From positions 1 to 23,545 of the IMG/VR virus record IMGVR_UViG_3300008050_000323: a DNA stretch of 23,545 nt; one strand, given 5' to 3'. Below, piece after piece: positions 1 through 5,181 of this stretch; within the stretch, counting starts at the first letter, position 1, and every line of letters starts with the position of its first letter. Source of the DNA: a virus. A program made the position numbers and the translations under genes. A model generated the notes under the pieces. The model was given only the letters and a program-made list of their open reading frames with translations. It ran no database searches and had not been told where the DNA came from.

Positions 1-2
1 AT

Positions 3-119
3 GATCAGGCATGGGATATTTGTTATAATACTCCCATAACATCCGATGTTATTGTGTGTGCTGATCCCGTTGAGGTTGAAAATATAATGATACAGATTCA
101 GGAGTTAGAAAATGTATGA
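3..119 (+). CDS. Partial gene, 3' end only, hypothetical
   Basis: An open frame enters the window from the left edge and runs 38 codons to a TGA at 117-119. The visible C-terminus is acidic (DPVEVENIM, then QELENV). The next small gene starts inside its last codons (ATG at 112), and the GGAG at 101-104 that serves that start lies inside this frame, which is typical of coupled phage genes and supports this being real coding sequence. No family is recognised from this short tail. Confidence 0.55.
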   Translation, partial: DQAWDICYNTPITSDVIVCADPVEVENIMIQIQELENV

Positions 120-201
120 GTGGTTTATTTACATTGGACTTCTTGCATCTATTAGTTTGGGATTGTGGCTATTTTATCTAGCCTTTGCTGACAAAAATTA
201 A
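112..201 (+). CDS. Tiny single-pass membrane peptide (29 aa), copy 1
   Basis: ATG at 112 follows GGAG with 7 nt spacing and overlaps the end of the upstream gene. The 29-residue product begins MYEW and is almost entirely one hydrophobic helix (about residues 5-24), ending in a short polar tail (ADKN). It would sit in the inner membrane. The adjacent gene at 215 has the same size, start context and YEW-x-IG pattern, so the two look like a tandem duplication. Function is unknown; a membrane-modifying or small holin-like role is possible but unsupported. Confidence 0.6.
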   Translation: MYEWFIYIGLLASISLGLWLFYLAFADKN

Positions 202-214
202 ATTGGAGTTAAAA

Positions 215-307
215 ATGTGGTATGAGTGGATTTTGGTTATTGGATTTCTTGGTATATTGATCACCGGTGTATGGATGATCACTTCGGCGTTGGACCACAG
301 GGATTGA
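215..307 (+). CDS. Tiny single-pass membrane peptide (30 aa), copy 2
   Basis: ATG at 215 follows a GGAG (204-207) in the context GGAGTTaaaaATG, nearly the same as for the preceding peptide. The product starts MWYEW, has one hydrophobic segment (about residues 6-24, containing VIGFLGILITGVW) and ends with a charged tail (DHRD). Similarity to the 29-aa peptide at 112-201 in length, YEW start, IG(L/F)L core and leader suggests tandem duplication and divergence. No function can be assigned. Confidence 0.6.
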   Translation: MWYEWILVIGFLGILITGVWMITSALDHRD

Positions 308-323
308 CAGAAGGTTTTTAGCC

Positions 324-638
324 ATGTTACAATACACACATGAAGGAAAACAAGTAATGACAGTTATTCCCATTGAGGAAGAATACGGTTTCCGTCATTG
401 GATTTGGGAAACACCCGATAAATTCGAGTCTGCTAAGGCAAGATTCGAAAATATTGTAGAAGATCCAGATTTTTTTTGCAATGAACCCGTTGAATTGGAT
501 CTTGGTGGGGACTGGAAACAGGTTGGATATGAGGAATATGCTGCTGTTGCACGCACAACAGGCATCAGCGGACACCTTCACGATTCTGAAGACAGTTATA
601 TAATTCGGTTATATCAGGACAAAGGAGACATTAAATGA
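324..638 (+). CDS. Hypothetical protein, 104 aa
   Basis: The frame is open from ATG 324 to TGA 636-638. Two starts are possible: 324 (GAAGG 9 nt upstream) and in-frame ATG 357 (GAAGGA 9 nt upstream), which would remove 11 residues. The protein is soluble, acidic and rich in aromatic residues (RHWIWETPDKF near residue 24), with no signal peptide or membrane segment. Its stop overlaps the start of the next gene (ATG 635), so it belongs to the operon running to 1659. No family is recognised. Confidence 0.7.
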   Translation: MLQYTHEGKQVMTVIPIEEEYGFRHWIWETPDKFESAKARFENIVEDPDFFCNEPVELDLGGDWKQVGYEEYAAVARTTGISGHLHDSEDSYIIRLYQDKGDIK

Positions 639-871
639 CGACTTGCATGATTAGTGATGGATTACATTTGGCATCACAACATTGGAACGTATATCAGTAC
701 GATCTTGGAAACAGACCTGAGGTGCTGTTTGAGGGTATGGGTATTGTTAAAATTCTTCTTGAAAAATACCCGGTAGATATGTTTGCCAGTAGTGAAGTTG
801 AATTTCTTGCTAGTTATATTGGTGAATGTGCCAGTATTATGACTGATGGTGAGTCAGATTATGCCTCTTGA
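635..871 (+). CDS. Hypothetical protein, 78 aa
   Basis: ATG 635 lies 8 nt downstream of AAGGAG (621-626) and overlaps the TGA of the preceding gene, implying translational coupling. The product is a small acidic soluble protein with helix-like C-terminal half (EVEFLASYIGECASIM). The following gene starts inside its last codons. No motif or family is recognised; it is part of a run of short accessory phage genes. Confidence 0.7.
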   Translation: MTTCMISDGLHLASQHWNVYQYDLGNRPEVLFEGMGIVKILLEKYPVDMFASSEVEFLASYIGECASIMTDGESDYAS

Positions 872-1190
872 TAAGATAATCCCAGAATATAGAGTTGTCT
901 ATACGTTTCCGGATAAGAAAACCAGAGCATCTTTTTGTGAGGGAAAATATCTTGAACTGGTTGGTTCACGTGAGGATTTCATGGATTCTGATTTAGATCT
1001 TCATTTACACATTCGGGGGCAGGCAAAATCTAATATCACTGCATGTAATACGGCTGCAGAACTATATGGTGCAGATATCCATTACACATGTAGTGGTAGT
1101 TGTTTAAATGAATGTTTTAACTTTCAAAACAGCTATGGAAAAACCTGCAGTTACTGTGAATATGTTGAATCTAGAGTATTAACTCCATGA
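861..1190 (+). CDS. Small Cys-rich hypothetical protein, 109 aa
   Basis: I prefer the ATG at 861 (product starts MPLDKI) because GGTGAG lies 7 nt upstream; the in-frame ATG at 846 has no ribosome binding site. It overlaps the previous gene by 11 bp and the next by 4 bp (ATGA). The C-terminal third carries five cysteines in a C-x3-C-x3-C-x8-C-x2-C arrangement (YTCSGSC, then ECF, then TCSYC), which suggests a small zinc-binding or disulfide-stabilised module. The N-terminal half resembles no family I can name. Confidence 0.65.
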   Translation: MPLDKIIPEYRVVYTFPDKKTRASFCEGKYLELVGSREDFMDSDLDLHLHIRGQAKSNITACNTAAELYGADIHYTCSGSCLNECFNFQNSYGKTCSYCEYVESRVLTP

Positions 1191-1477
1191 AACAAGATTT
1201 AACACCAATCTCAAAATTTACTCGTGGTATCCTTTCCAAATCTCTTTTATCTGGTATTTGCGAAGTCCACTACATAAATAATGATGGAATCGAAGAAGAT
1301 ATCGCATGCACTCTTAGGCGGTTCCATATGGATAATTCTAAAGAAAAAGACTGGGTTGATCTTGAATTCAACCAAAACGATATTATCGTTTGGAGCATGC
1401 GAGATATTGGATGGAAGGTCATCCCTATTAACAAAATTGTTTCATATGAACAATTGACCGGAGTACCTAAGGTATGA
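1187..1477 (+). CDS. WYL_2 / Sm-like SH3 beta-barrel family protein, 96 aa
   Basis: The ATG overlaps the upstream TGA (ATGA). The C-terminal ~70 residues fit the small phage family named WYL_2, Sm-like SH3 beta-barrel (formerly DUF2693): a segment LLSGICEVHY, then the conserved ACTLRRF, then IIVWSMRDIGWKVIP and a terminal IVSYEQL. This domain is common in T4-like marine phages and is thought to bind nucleic acid or ligands, but its role is unproven. It is embedded in the small-gene operon. I am fairly sure of the family and unsure of the function. Confidence 0.75.
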   Translation: MKQDLTPISKFTRGILSKSLLSGICEVHYINNDGIEEDIACTLRRFHMDNSKEKDWVDLEFNQNDIIVWSMRDIGWKVIPINKIVSYEQLTGVPKV

Positions 1478-1659
1478 GTGACACACGAAATTTTTCGGTA
1501 GGAGACAAAGTTTCTGTTATTGGTGATTTAAAAATGGGAACAATATCCGATATCACTAAAGAATCTGGAGAAGTTTCCAAAGTGAAAGTTAACTATGGGG
1601 ATGGCATATCGGAATGGTATGTGGCAGGAGATGTTCGAAAACTGCTTCTTGAATGGTAG
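1474..1659 (+). CDS. Small SH3-like barrel protein, 61 aa
   Basis: The ATG overlaps the stop of the WYL_2-like gene (ATGA). The 61-residue product has the alternating pattern of a small beta-barrel: FSVGDKVSVIGDLKMGTISDI, then VKVNYGDGISEWY, similar to KOW/SH3-type folds in which a G-x(I/V) turn follows the first strands. That fold is inferred from pattern only. It is the last gene of the overlapping operon; a late promoter follows directly after its stop codon. Confidence 0.65.
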   Translation: MSDTRNFSVGDKVSVIGDLKMGTISDITKESGEVSKVKVNYGDGISEWYVAGDVRKLLLEW

Positions 1660-1662
1660 TTT

Positions 1663-1670
1663 TATAAATA
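1663..1670 (+). promoter_or_regulatory. T4-type late promoter TATAAATA
   Basis: An exact match to the T4 late promoter core lies just after the stop of the upstream operon. By T4 geometry the transcript would start near 1676, giving a leader of about 25 nt before the GTG start at 1701 and reading on through tRNA-Lys. Confidence 0.75.
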
Positions 1671-1700
1671 CCATAGAAAAATATCGGGAGATCTTGTGCT

Positions 1701-1910
1701 GTGTCACGGAAGAATGATAAAGATAACTGGCAAGAACCAAAAGATAAAACACAATGGCTACTGGATTTAATTGATGTGAGTGAAGCGGCAGTAAAAACAT
1801 ATGAAAAATATCTTTTGGATAAAGCGGATCATGACGATTTATCACACGTCATGATTTGTTTACGTAAATTGCTCCCTATGTCTATTGAGGACAAATACAA
1901 AGACAATTGA
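1701..1910 (+). CDS. Hypothetical protein, 69 aa (GTG start)
   Basis: The start is GTG at 1701, supported by GGAG at 1687-1690 and by a TATAAATA element 30 nt upstream; no in-frame ATG is nearby. The protein is charged and mostly helical in appearance (KTQWLLDLIDVSEAAVKTYEKYLLDK), with no membrane segment or recognised motif. It ends 10 nt before the tRNA gene, so gene and tRNA are probably on one transcript. The product may be a small late or accessory protein; the function is unknown. Confidence 0.65.
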   Translation: MSRKNDKDNWQEPKDKTQWLLDLIDVSEAAVKTYEKYLLDKADHDDLSHVMICLRKLLPMSIEDKYKDN

Positions 1911-1920
1911 TCGTTCCTTC

Positions 1921-1993
1921 GGGGACGTAGCTCAGCAGGTAGAGCACCGGTCTTTTAAACCGGTGGTCGTGGGTTCGAGTCCCACCGTCCCCA
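1921..1993 (+). tRNA. tRNA-Lys (anticodon UUU)
   Basis: A full 73-nt cloverleaf is visible: acceptor GGGGACG (1921-1927) pairs perfectly with CGTCCCC (1986-1992), the D-arm has GCTC/GAGC, the anticodon stem CCGGT/ACCGG encloses loop CTTTTAA with anticodon TTT, and the T-arm is GTGGG-TTCGAGT-CCCAC. The discriminator base is A and CCA is not encoded, so host CCA addition is needed. It reads AAA/AAG, codons that are abundant in this AT-rich phage. Confidence 0.96.
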
Positions 1994-2005
1994 TTATTTT
2001 CTCTT

Positions 2006-2013
2006 TATAAATA
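2006..2013 (+). promoter_or_regulatory. T4-type late promoter TATAAATA
   Basis: An exact TATAAATA sits between tRNA-Lys and the virion-like gene at 2052. The predicted start near 2019 leaves a leader of about 33 nt containing AGGGAGAG before the ATG. Confidence 0.8.
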
Positions 2014-2051
2014 ATTCGAACAATACCCCACATTAGGGAGAGATAACACCA

Positions 2052-3389
2052 ATGGCATCTAATGAAATTAATACATTCTTATGGAAGGGAAGCACTTGGC
2101 CAGTTGGTGCAGGCACTGGCCCCGGTTTCACAGGCGGATACTGGAATTATGCACCCAACTGGTATGAAAAAATAAGTGGTATTAGTAGTGGTTATACCGG
2201 CGCCACCGAACCGAGCGGCTATTGGTACAAAGTAGCAGATCGATTTCCAAGAGGAAATGATGTTGTAATACTTGATTCATATAATACCACTGATATCGGA
2301 ATCCAAAAAAATGGTCCTGATGTTACACTTTCGTGGGGTGGATATACTAACGGACATTGGCTCGGTGCAACTGGGGAATCTGGCTCTGGTGCATCGGGTA
2401 ATTCCTTGATAATGTTTATTAAACCAGATTATCCAGCCACGTGGCACATTGGGATGGGCGGACCAACATCTGGTGGTGGATCTTTTGGTGTTGCGAGTAC
2501 GGATCGGCAGGTACTGATGGTTAATTCTCTTGAATGGTCCACACACTGGCGGCGAGCAAACACCCCACCGAGTGGAGTACATTTATTTAATTCTGAATTC
2601 GATATGCTTAAACATAAAGGCACGGCACAAGTTCATCTACGGAACTCAATTATTAATAGCAATTATGATTGTACAGTAGACAGCGATTGCAATGGATTGC
2701 AGGGATGGGCCATATTAATTGGTTGTACCTTTGGGTTTAGATTTGACGTTGGTGGCGATGTTGCACCGTATGTTTACTTAGGGAACTGTACCGGAACCAC
2801 TGGGGGGAATTTAAACCAGATTCGGCGTGTAAATATCACCGCCGGTGATTTTATAAATGACAAGATTGTTATTGGAGCAAATATTGAACGATTAAGTTAT
2901 TTCCCTTATGCGTCTGAGGGTTCGTCTGCCGCAAATACACTTATTTTAGATGCACCATCTGGAAATACCTCATGTGGGGAGAATAGAATTCATATTGGTC
3001 AGATTAATCAAGGATGGGATCCGGATATACCATGGGCGAATGGCAGTACACTTTCTGCAATTCTAGAATTACGTTGTGGTGCAACGATTGATAATCATAA
3101 CTTCCAAAGTGGTACACTGACGGTTTCAGAGGATGTTGGTCCCACCGAGAAGATCTGTGTTGTTGATGGAATGATAAATGCAAATGCTCTAGTAAAATCA
3201 TATCATCCAACAAATGGATCATATCAAGGATTCAGAATTGGTGCTGATAGAGGCAATACACAAGAAGGATATTTAATCCTTAATAAAGGCGCCCAATTTG
3301 ATTTTAACCCCGGTATGTTCGTGCTAGCAGATTATGCACTGGGTACCACTGGTGCTGGACTCGCCTTTGAAAGTGGCGGCGGCAAGTAA
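2052..3389 (+). CDS. Probable virion/fibre-type structural protein, 445 aa
   Basis: The gene has its own late promoter and an AGGGAG ribosome site. The product is rich in Gly, Ser, Thr, Asn and Trp and has the look of a phage surface beta-protein: an N-terminal FLWKGSTWPVG segment, then GGYWNYAPNWYEKISG and NDVVILDSY, resembling the W-x-G...NW...D-x-V-I-L modules that open parallel beta-helix or adhesin repeats. Turn-rich segments follow throughout (for example VHLRNSIINSNYDCTV) and the chain ends GAGLAFESGGGK. No catalytic motif is visible. Late expression fits a tail, decoration or receptor-binding role. The specific function is inferred. Confidence 0.7.
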   Translation: MASNEINTFLWKGSTWPVGAGTGPGFTGGYWNYAPNWYEKISGISSGYTGATEPSGYWYKVADRFPRGNDVVILDSYNTTDIGIQKNGPDVTLSWGGYTNGHWLGATGESGSGASGNSLIMFIKPDYPATWHIGMGGPTSGGGSFGVASTDRQVLMVNSLEWSTHWRRANTPPSGVHLFNSEFDMLKHKGTAQVHLRNSIINSNYDCTVDSDCNGLQGWAILIGCTFGFRFDVGGDVAPYVYLGNCTGTTGGNLNQIRRVNITAGDFINDKIVIGANIERLSYFPYASEGSSAANTLILDAPSGNTSCGENRIHIGQINQGWDPDIPWANGSTLSAILELRCGATIDNHNFQSGTLTVSEDVGPTEKICVVDGMINANALVKSYHPTNGSYQGFRIGADRGNTQEGYLILNKGAQFDFNPGMFVLADYALGTTGAGLAFESGGGK

Positions 3390-3411
3390 TTTTTAAATTA
3401 GTGCCTTTATT

Positions 3412-3594
3412 ATGAAAAAAATGAATCAAAATAATAAAAAATCCCCAAGATTTCCTCGTCGCATGGATGGAGAAGGCTGTTACAGCAGGCCCCATGCCAA
3501 AACATGGGGTGGCACGTTTTCCCGTAAAAAGGACCGCCGTATTTCAGCCTCCGAAATGCGCAGCCTAAAACAAGATAATTCCAGCCTAAAATAA
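3412..3594 (+). CDS. Possible small basic protein, 60 aa
   Basis: An open frame encodes a strongly basic, Arg/Lys-rich peptide (SPRFPRRMDGEG, then TFSRKKDRRISASEM). No good ribosome binding site precedes either candidate start (3412 or 3421), so expression is uncertain. A perfect 7-bp hairpin, CCCCATG (3490-3496) pairing with CATGGGG (3503-3509), lies inside it and could equally be a structural RNA element. The composition looks like a nucleic-acid-binding peptide, but no family is recognised. Confidence 0.4.
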   Translation: MKKMNQNNKKSPRFPRRMDGEGCYSRPHAKTWGGTFSRKKDRRISASEMRSLKQDNSSLK

Positions 3595-3597
3595 TGG

Positions 3598-3627
3598 TTG
3601 ACAAAATACCTTCAGCCATGGTATAAT
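3598..3627 (+). promoter_or_regulatory. Strong sigma70-type promoter, copy A
   Basis: TTGACA (3598-3603) and TATAAT (3622-3627) are both perfect consensus hexamers separated by 18 bp. The 19-mer running from CAGCCATGG through the -10 box to GTGT is identical in the promoter at 9922-9951. Transcription should start near 3634 and read the leader and winged-helix gene. Confidence 0.85.
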
Positions 3628-3637
3628 GTGTTACACA
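3627..3637 (+). promoter_or_regulatory. Candidate operator palindrome TGTGT-T-ACACA
   Basis: A perfect palindrome with 5-bp arms begins at the last base of the -10 box and covers the predicted start site. The same arms with a 3-nt centre occur at the matching place in the promoter of gp32 (9951-9963). It could be a repressor site or, as RNA, a hairpin at the 5' end. Confidence 0.5.
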
Positions 3638-3640
3638 AGT

Positions 3641-3714
3641 GGGGAAAGAATCCCCCTGAATCGAAGATCCTAACCGGACCGGATCTGAGATAATGAAGTG
3701 AGTCCGGATTTTTT
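3641..3714 (+). promoter_or_regulatory. Structured 5' leader: hairpin plus H-type pseudoknot
   Basis: The leader contains hairpin GGGGA-aagaa-TCCCC (3641-3655). Downstream, AGATCC (3665-3670) pairs with GGATCT (3681-3686), and the enclosed CCGGAC (3674-3679) pairs perfectly with GTCCGG (3702-3707), making an H-type pseudoknot with loops of 3, 1 and 15 nt. The long loop is purine-rich (3687-3701). A run of six U follows (3709-3714) and then the GGAG ribosome site (3715-3718). The layout suggests control of translation or attenuation; the ligand or protein partner is unknown. Confidence 0.5.
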
Positions 3715-3727
3715 GGAGAGCATGAAA

Positions 3728-4045
3728 ATGCCAATGTCCCCCGTATCGAAGACCCGTCAGCTTGTCAACTACCTGTACAACACGGGCAACACCATCAGCG
3801 AATCACAGATTCGTGCACAATTCGGAATTAAGCACCCGAAGCGTGTTATGTCGATTATTTCCAACCTCGTTGAGAAGTACGGCAACTGGGAAATCGTCAT
3901 CACAGAGAATAGCGGTCGCCTCAATGGTGCTACCACCTATTCGATGGTTGACACCCATCCCGGCGACCGGACTTTCCAGTTTGATCGCACTGGCAAGCGT
4001 TTTGTCCCTCAGGGCAATGCTAAGCGTCTGACGACCGTCTGCTGA
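3728..4045 (+). CDS. Winged-helix/HTH-like phage regulator, 105 aa
   Basis: The frame is open from a GTG at 3698, but GGAG at 3715-3718 fits ATG 3728 (9 nt) better than ATG 3722 (3 nt). The product has a helix-turn-helix-like N-terminal half: RQLVNYLYNTGNTISESQ, then IRAQFGIKHPKRVMSIISN, then LVEKYG, followed by a beta wing-like segment (WEIVITENSG, TTYSMVD) and a basic C-terminus. Similar small proteins occur in marine T4-like phages. Codons are richer in C/G at third positions than neighbours, as in gp32, which suggests high expression. It sits under a strong promoter with a structured leader and is followed by a structured RNA. DNA or RNA regulation is inferred, not shown. Confidence 0.7.
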   Translation: MPMSPVSKTRQLVNYLYNTGNTISESQIRAQFGIKHPKRVMSIISNLVEKYGNWEIVITENSGRLNGATTYSMVDTHPGDRTFQFDRTGKRFVPQGNAKRLTTVC

Positions 4046-4068
4046 TCGGTCCTTCTTTGTTATGAAAG

Positions 4069-4150
4069 ACCCTGGCCTCCAACCAGTTGTGGGAACGCCA
4101 ACAGCATACGTGCTGAGTCCCACCGGCAATGAATGAAGTCGTGGCCAGGG
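4069..4150 (+). ncRNA. Candidate structured RNA between genes
   Basis: No gene lies between 4045 and 4236, but the strand folds well by eye. Outer stem CCCTGGCC (4070-4077) pairs perfectly with GGCCAGGG (4143-4150). Inside, GTGGGA (4089-4094) pairs with TCCCAC (4118-4123), enclosing CAGCA-TACG-TGCTG (4102-4115). A further GCC (4097-4099) could pair with GGC (4125-4127) as a pseudoknot. A terminator follows immediately. It may be an independent small RNA or a processed 3' region of the winged-helix mRNA. I could not match it to a known riboswitch or ribozyme. Confidence 0.5.
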
Positions 4151-4153
4151 AAC

Positions 4154-4202
4154 GAGATTTCACCGGGTGACGGAGGGGAAACCCTCCTGATCTCATTTTT
4201 TT
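4154..4202 (+). terminator. Rho-independent terminator with three-way junction
   Basis: GGAGGG (4172-4177), tetraloop GAAA and CCCTCC (4182-4187) form a strong hairpin. It is enclosed by GAGAT (4154-4158) pairing with ATCTC (4190-4194), with a small side hairpin TCAC-CGG-GTGA (4160-4170). Seven T follow at 4196-4202. It ends the transcript carrying the winged-helix gene and structured RNA. Confidence 0.85.
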
Positions 4203-4235
4203 GTTCTTTTCACAACATCACACACAAGGAGAAAT

Positions 4236-4469
4236 ATGATGAGTGGAACACCCTACAGTTTGCGTTTTGAGGTTTATCAAGAAGCACGGTCGAATTTAAT
4301 GGACCGCTTTCACAGCGATCACGAAGTTTGGACCAATTGGACATTTGCTTCGGAAGATGACCGTTCTGCCATGGGTAATTGCCCAGTAGAAAAAAGACCT
4401 TCCGTCCCGTCCAATAGTGAAATTTTGGAAGAGGCAGAAAAAATCTACAATTTCGTTTGCACGAAATAG
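4236..4469 (+). CDS. Conserved-looking small phage protein, 77 aa
   Basis: AAGGAG precedes ATG 4236 by 4 nt and the adjacent ATG 4239 by 7 nt, so the second ATG may be used. The product has a helical N-terminal half (SLRFEVYQEARSNLMDRF) and a C-terminal SNSEILEEAEKIYNFV segment. That start and end pattern recalls a short protein widespread in T4-like marine phages that carries a (E/D)I-x-x-EAEK-(L/I)Y-x-FV ending. Its function is not known to me. It lies between two terminators; no promoter of its own is clear. Confidence 0.7.
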   Translation: MMSGTPYSLRFEVYQEARSNLMDRFHSDHEVWTNWTFASEDDRSAMGNCPVEKRPSVPSNSEILEEAEKIYNFVCTK

Positions 4470-4497
4470 TTTTGACAATTGAATAAACAATCATGTA

Positions 4498-4532
4498 GGG
4501 AGGAGGGGATAATACCCCTTCTCCCTTATTTT
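4498..4532 (+). terminator. Rho-independent terminator
   Basis: GGGAGGAGGGG (4498-4508) and CCCCTTCTCCC (4515-4525) form an 11-bp stem with one G-U pair and loop ATAATA, followed by TTATTTTAT. It closes the gene ending at 4469 and lies directly before a late promoter. Confidence 0.85.
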
Positions 4533-4533
4533 A

Positions 4534-4541
4534 TATAAATA
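4534..4541 (+). promoter_or_regulatory. T4-type late promoter TATAAATA, touching the start codon
   Basis: The element ends 6 nt before the ATG at 4547. With T4 late spacing, +1 falls on the A of that ATG, predicting a leaderless mRNA. It also overlaps the tail of the preceding terminator. Confidence 0.7.
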
Positions 4542-4546
4542 ATACT

Positions 4547-4846
4547 ATGGAACGAAAAGTGACCCCAAAGAAAAAACCACCAGTAAAGAAACCCATGGTT
4601 AAACCACTCCCCTTGGTAGAAGTTATCTGGGTTGATGCCGAGGAACATGGTGATGTCGGGTGGAACTGCCTTGAAGAAATGATGGAAACTGCCAAGTCCG
4701 AACCAAAAGAAATGCGGACTGTTGGTTATGTTTTATTTAGAGGCGATAACCATGTTTCTTTAATTTCAACTGTTGGTGTCGAAGAATGTTCTTCTTTGAA
4801 TAAAATACCGACCGAATTTGTAAGAGAAATCCGGGAGCTGAATTGA
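4547..4846 (+). CDS. Hypothetical protein with Lys/Pro-rich N-terminus, 99 aa
   Basis: The first ATG (4547) has no ribosome binding site; the late promoter immediately upstream would produce a transcript starting at this ATG. A second in-frame ATG at 4595 also lacks a clear site. The first ~22 residues are Lys/Pro-rich (KVTPKKKPPVKKPMVKP), then a compact soluble domain follows: LVEVIWVDAEEHGDVGWN, EEMMETAKSEP and MRTVGYVLFRGDNHVSLIS. The pattern looks like a small alpha/beta domain conserved in phages, but I recognise no family. The gene is followed closely by the zinc-ribbon gene. Confidence 0.7.
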   Translation: MERKVTPKKKPPVKKPMVKPLPLVEVIWVDAEEHGDVGWNCLEEMMETAKSEPKEMRTVGYVLFRGDNHVSLISTVGVEECSSLNKIPTEFVREIRELN

Positions 4847-4847
4847 T

Positions 4848-5141
4848 ATGCCAATTTACGAATATGCATGCACTGAATGTAAAGAAATCTGGGAAGAAAC
4901 TAGAAAAATCAAAGACTGTCTTATTCCAACCAACAAAAAATGCCCCAAATGCGATGCCAAAAGAGGCAGTGTTTATAGACATCTTAGTGTCGCTCCCGCA
5001 TGTGGGATTGAATTTGGACATCGTGGGGTAGGAAAACATAATGTCAGCGGATGGCAGGAAACAGTGGCAAAAATGGTTGATGCGCCGGGTATCAAAGGTA
5101 CATCCGCCGAGAAAAAATTGCGTGATAAGCACTTACACTAA
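4848..5141 (+). CDS. FmdB-type zinc-ribbon protein, 97 aa
   Basis: The N-terminus MPIYEYACTEC is the signature of FmdB-family putative regulatory zinc ribbons. Two CxxC knuckles are present, C8/C11 and C32/C35 (KCPKC), spaced as expected for one zinc ion. The C-terminal half is basic and polar (GVGKHNVSGWQETV, then TSAEKKLRDKHLH). It starts 1 nt after the previous stop, with GGGAG 11 nt upstream. Members of this family are common in phages and are thought to bind nucleic acid or regulate transcription; the partner is unknown here. Confidence 0.8.
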   Translation: MPIYEYACTECKEIWEETRKIKDCLIPTNKKCPKCDAKRGSVYRHLSVAPACGIEFGHRGVGKHNVSGWQETVAKMVDAPGIKGTSAEKKLRDKHLH

Positions 5142-5147
5142 TAAATA
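5140..5147 (+). promoter_or_regulatory. Variant late promoter AATAAATA
   Basis: AATAAATA, within CTAATAAATAATG, overlaps the stop codon of the zinc-ribbon gene and lies 35 nt before the purZ-like start. It differs from the T4 consensus only at the first base. The same variant is seen before gp32 (9914-9921). Confidence 0.4.
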
Positions 5148-5181
5148 ATGTACCTATTTTTTACATCATGACAAGGAGAAC

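Noticed and set aside
24-29. TATAAT near the left edge as a promoter
   Set aside because: It lies in the coding frame at the edge and no -35 box is visible.
3803-4129. Minus-strand 108-aa frame over the winged-helix gene and structured RNA
   Set aside because: It is antisense to a better supported gene with promoter and ribosome site, and lacks its own signals.
4066-4150. Structured intergenic region as a glutamine riboswitch or hammerhead ribozyme
   Set aside because: Conserved core sequences of these classes (for example CUGAUGA with GAAA) are absent from the helical junctions.
4472-4500. TTGACA after the 77-aa gene as a promoter
   Set aside because: No acceptable -10 box lies 15-19 bp downstream, and a terminator hairpin begins there.
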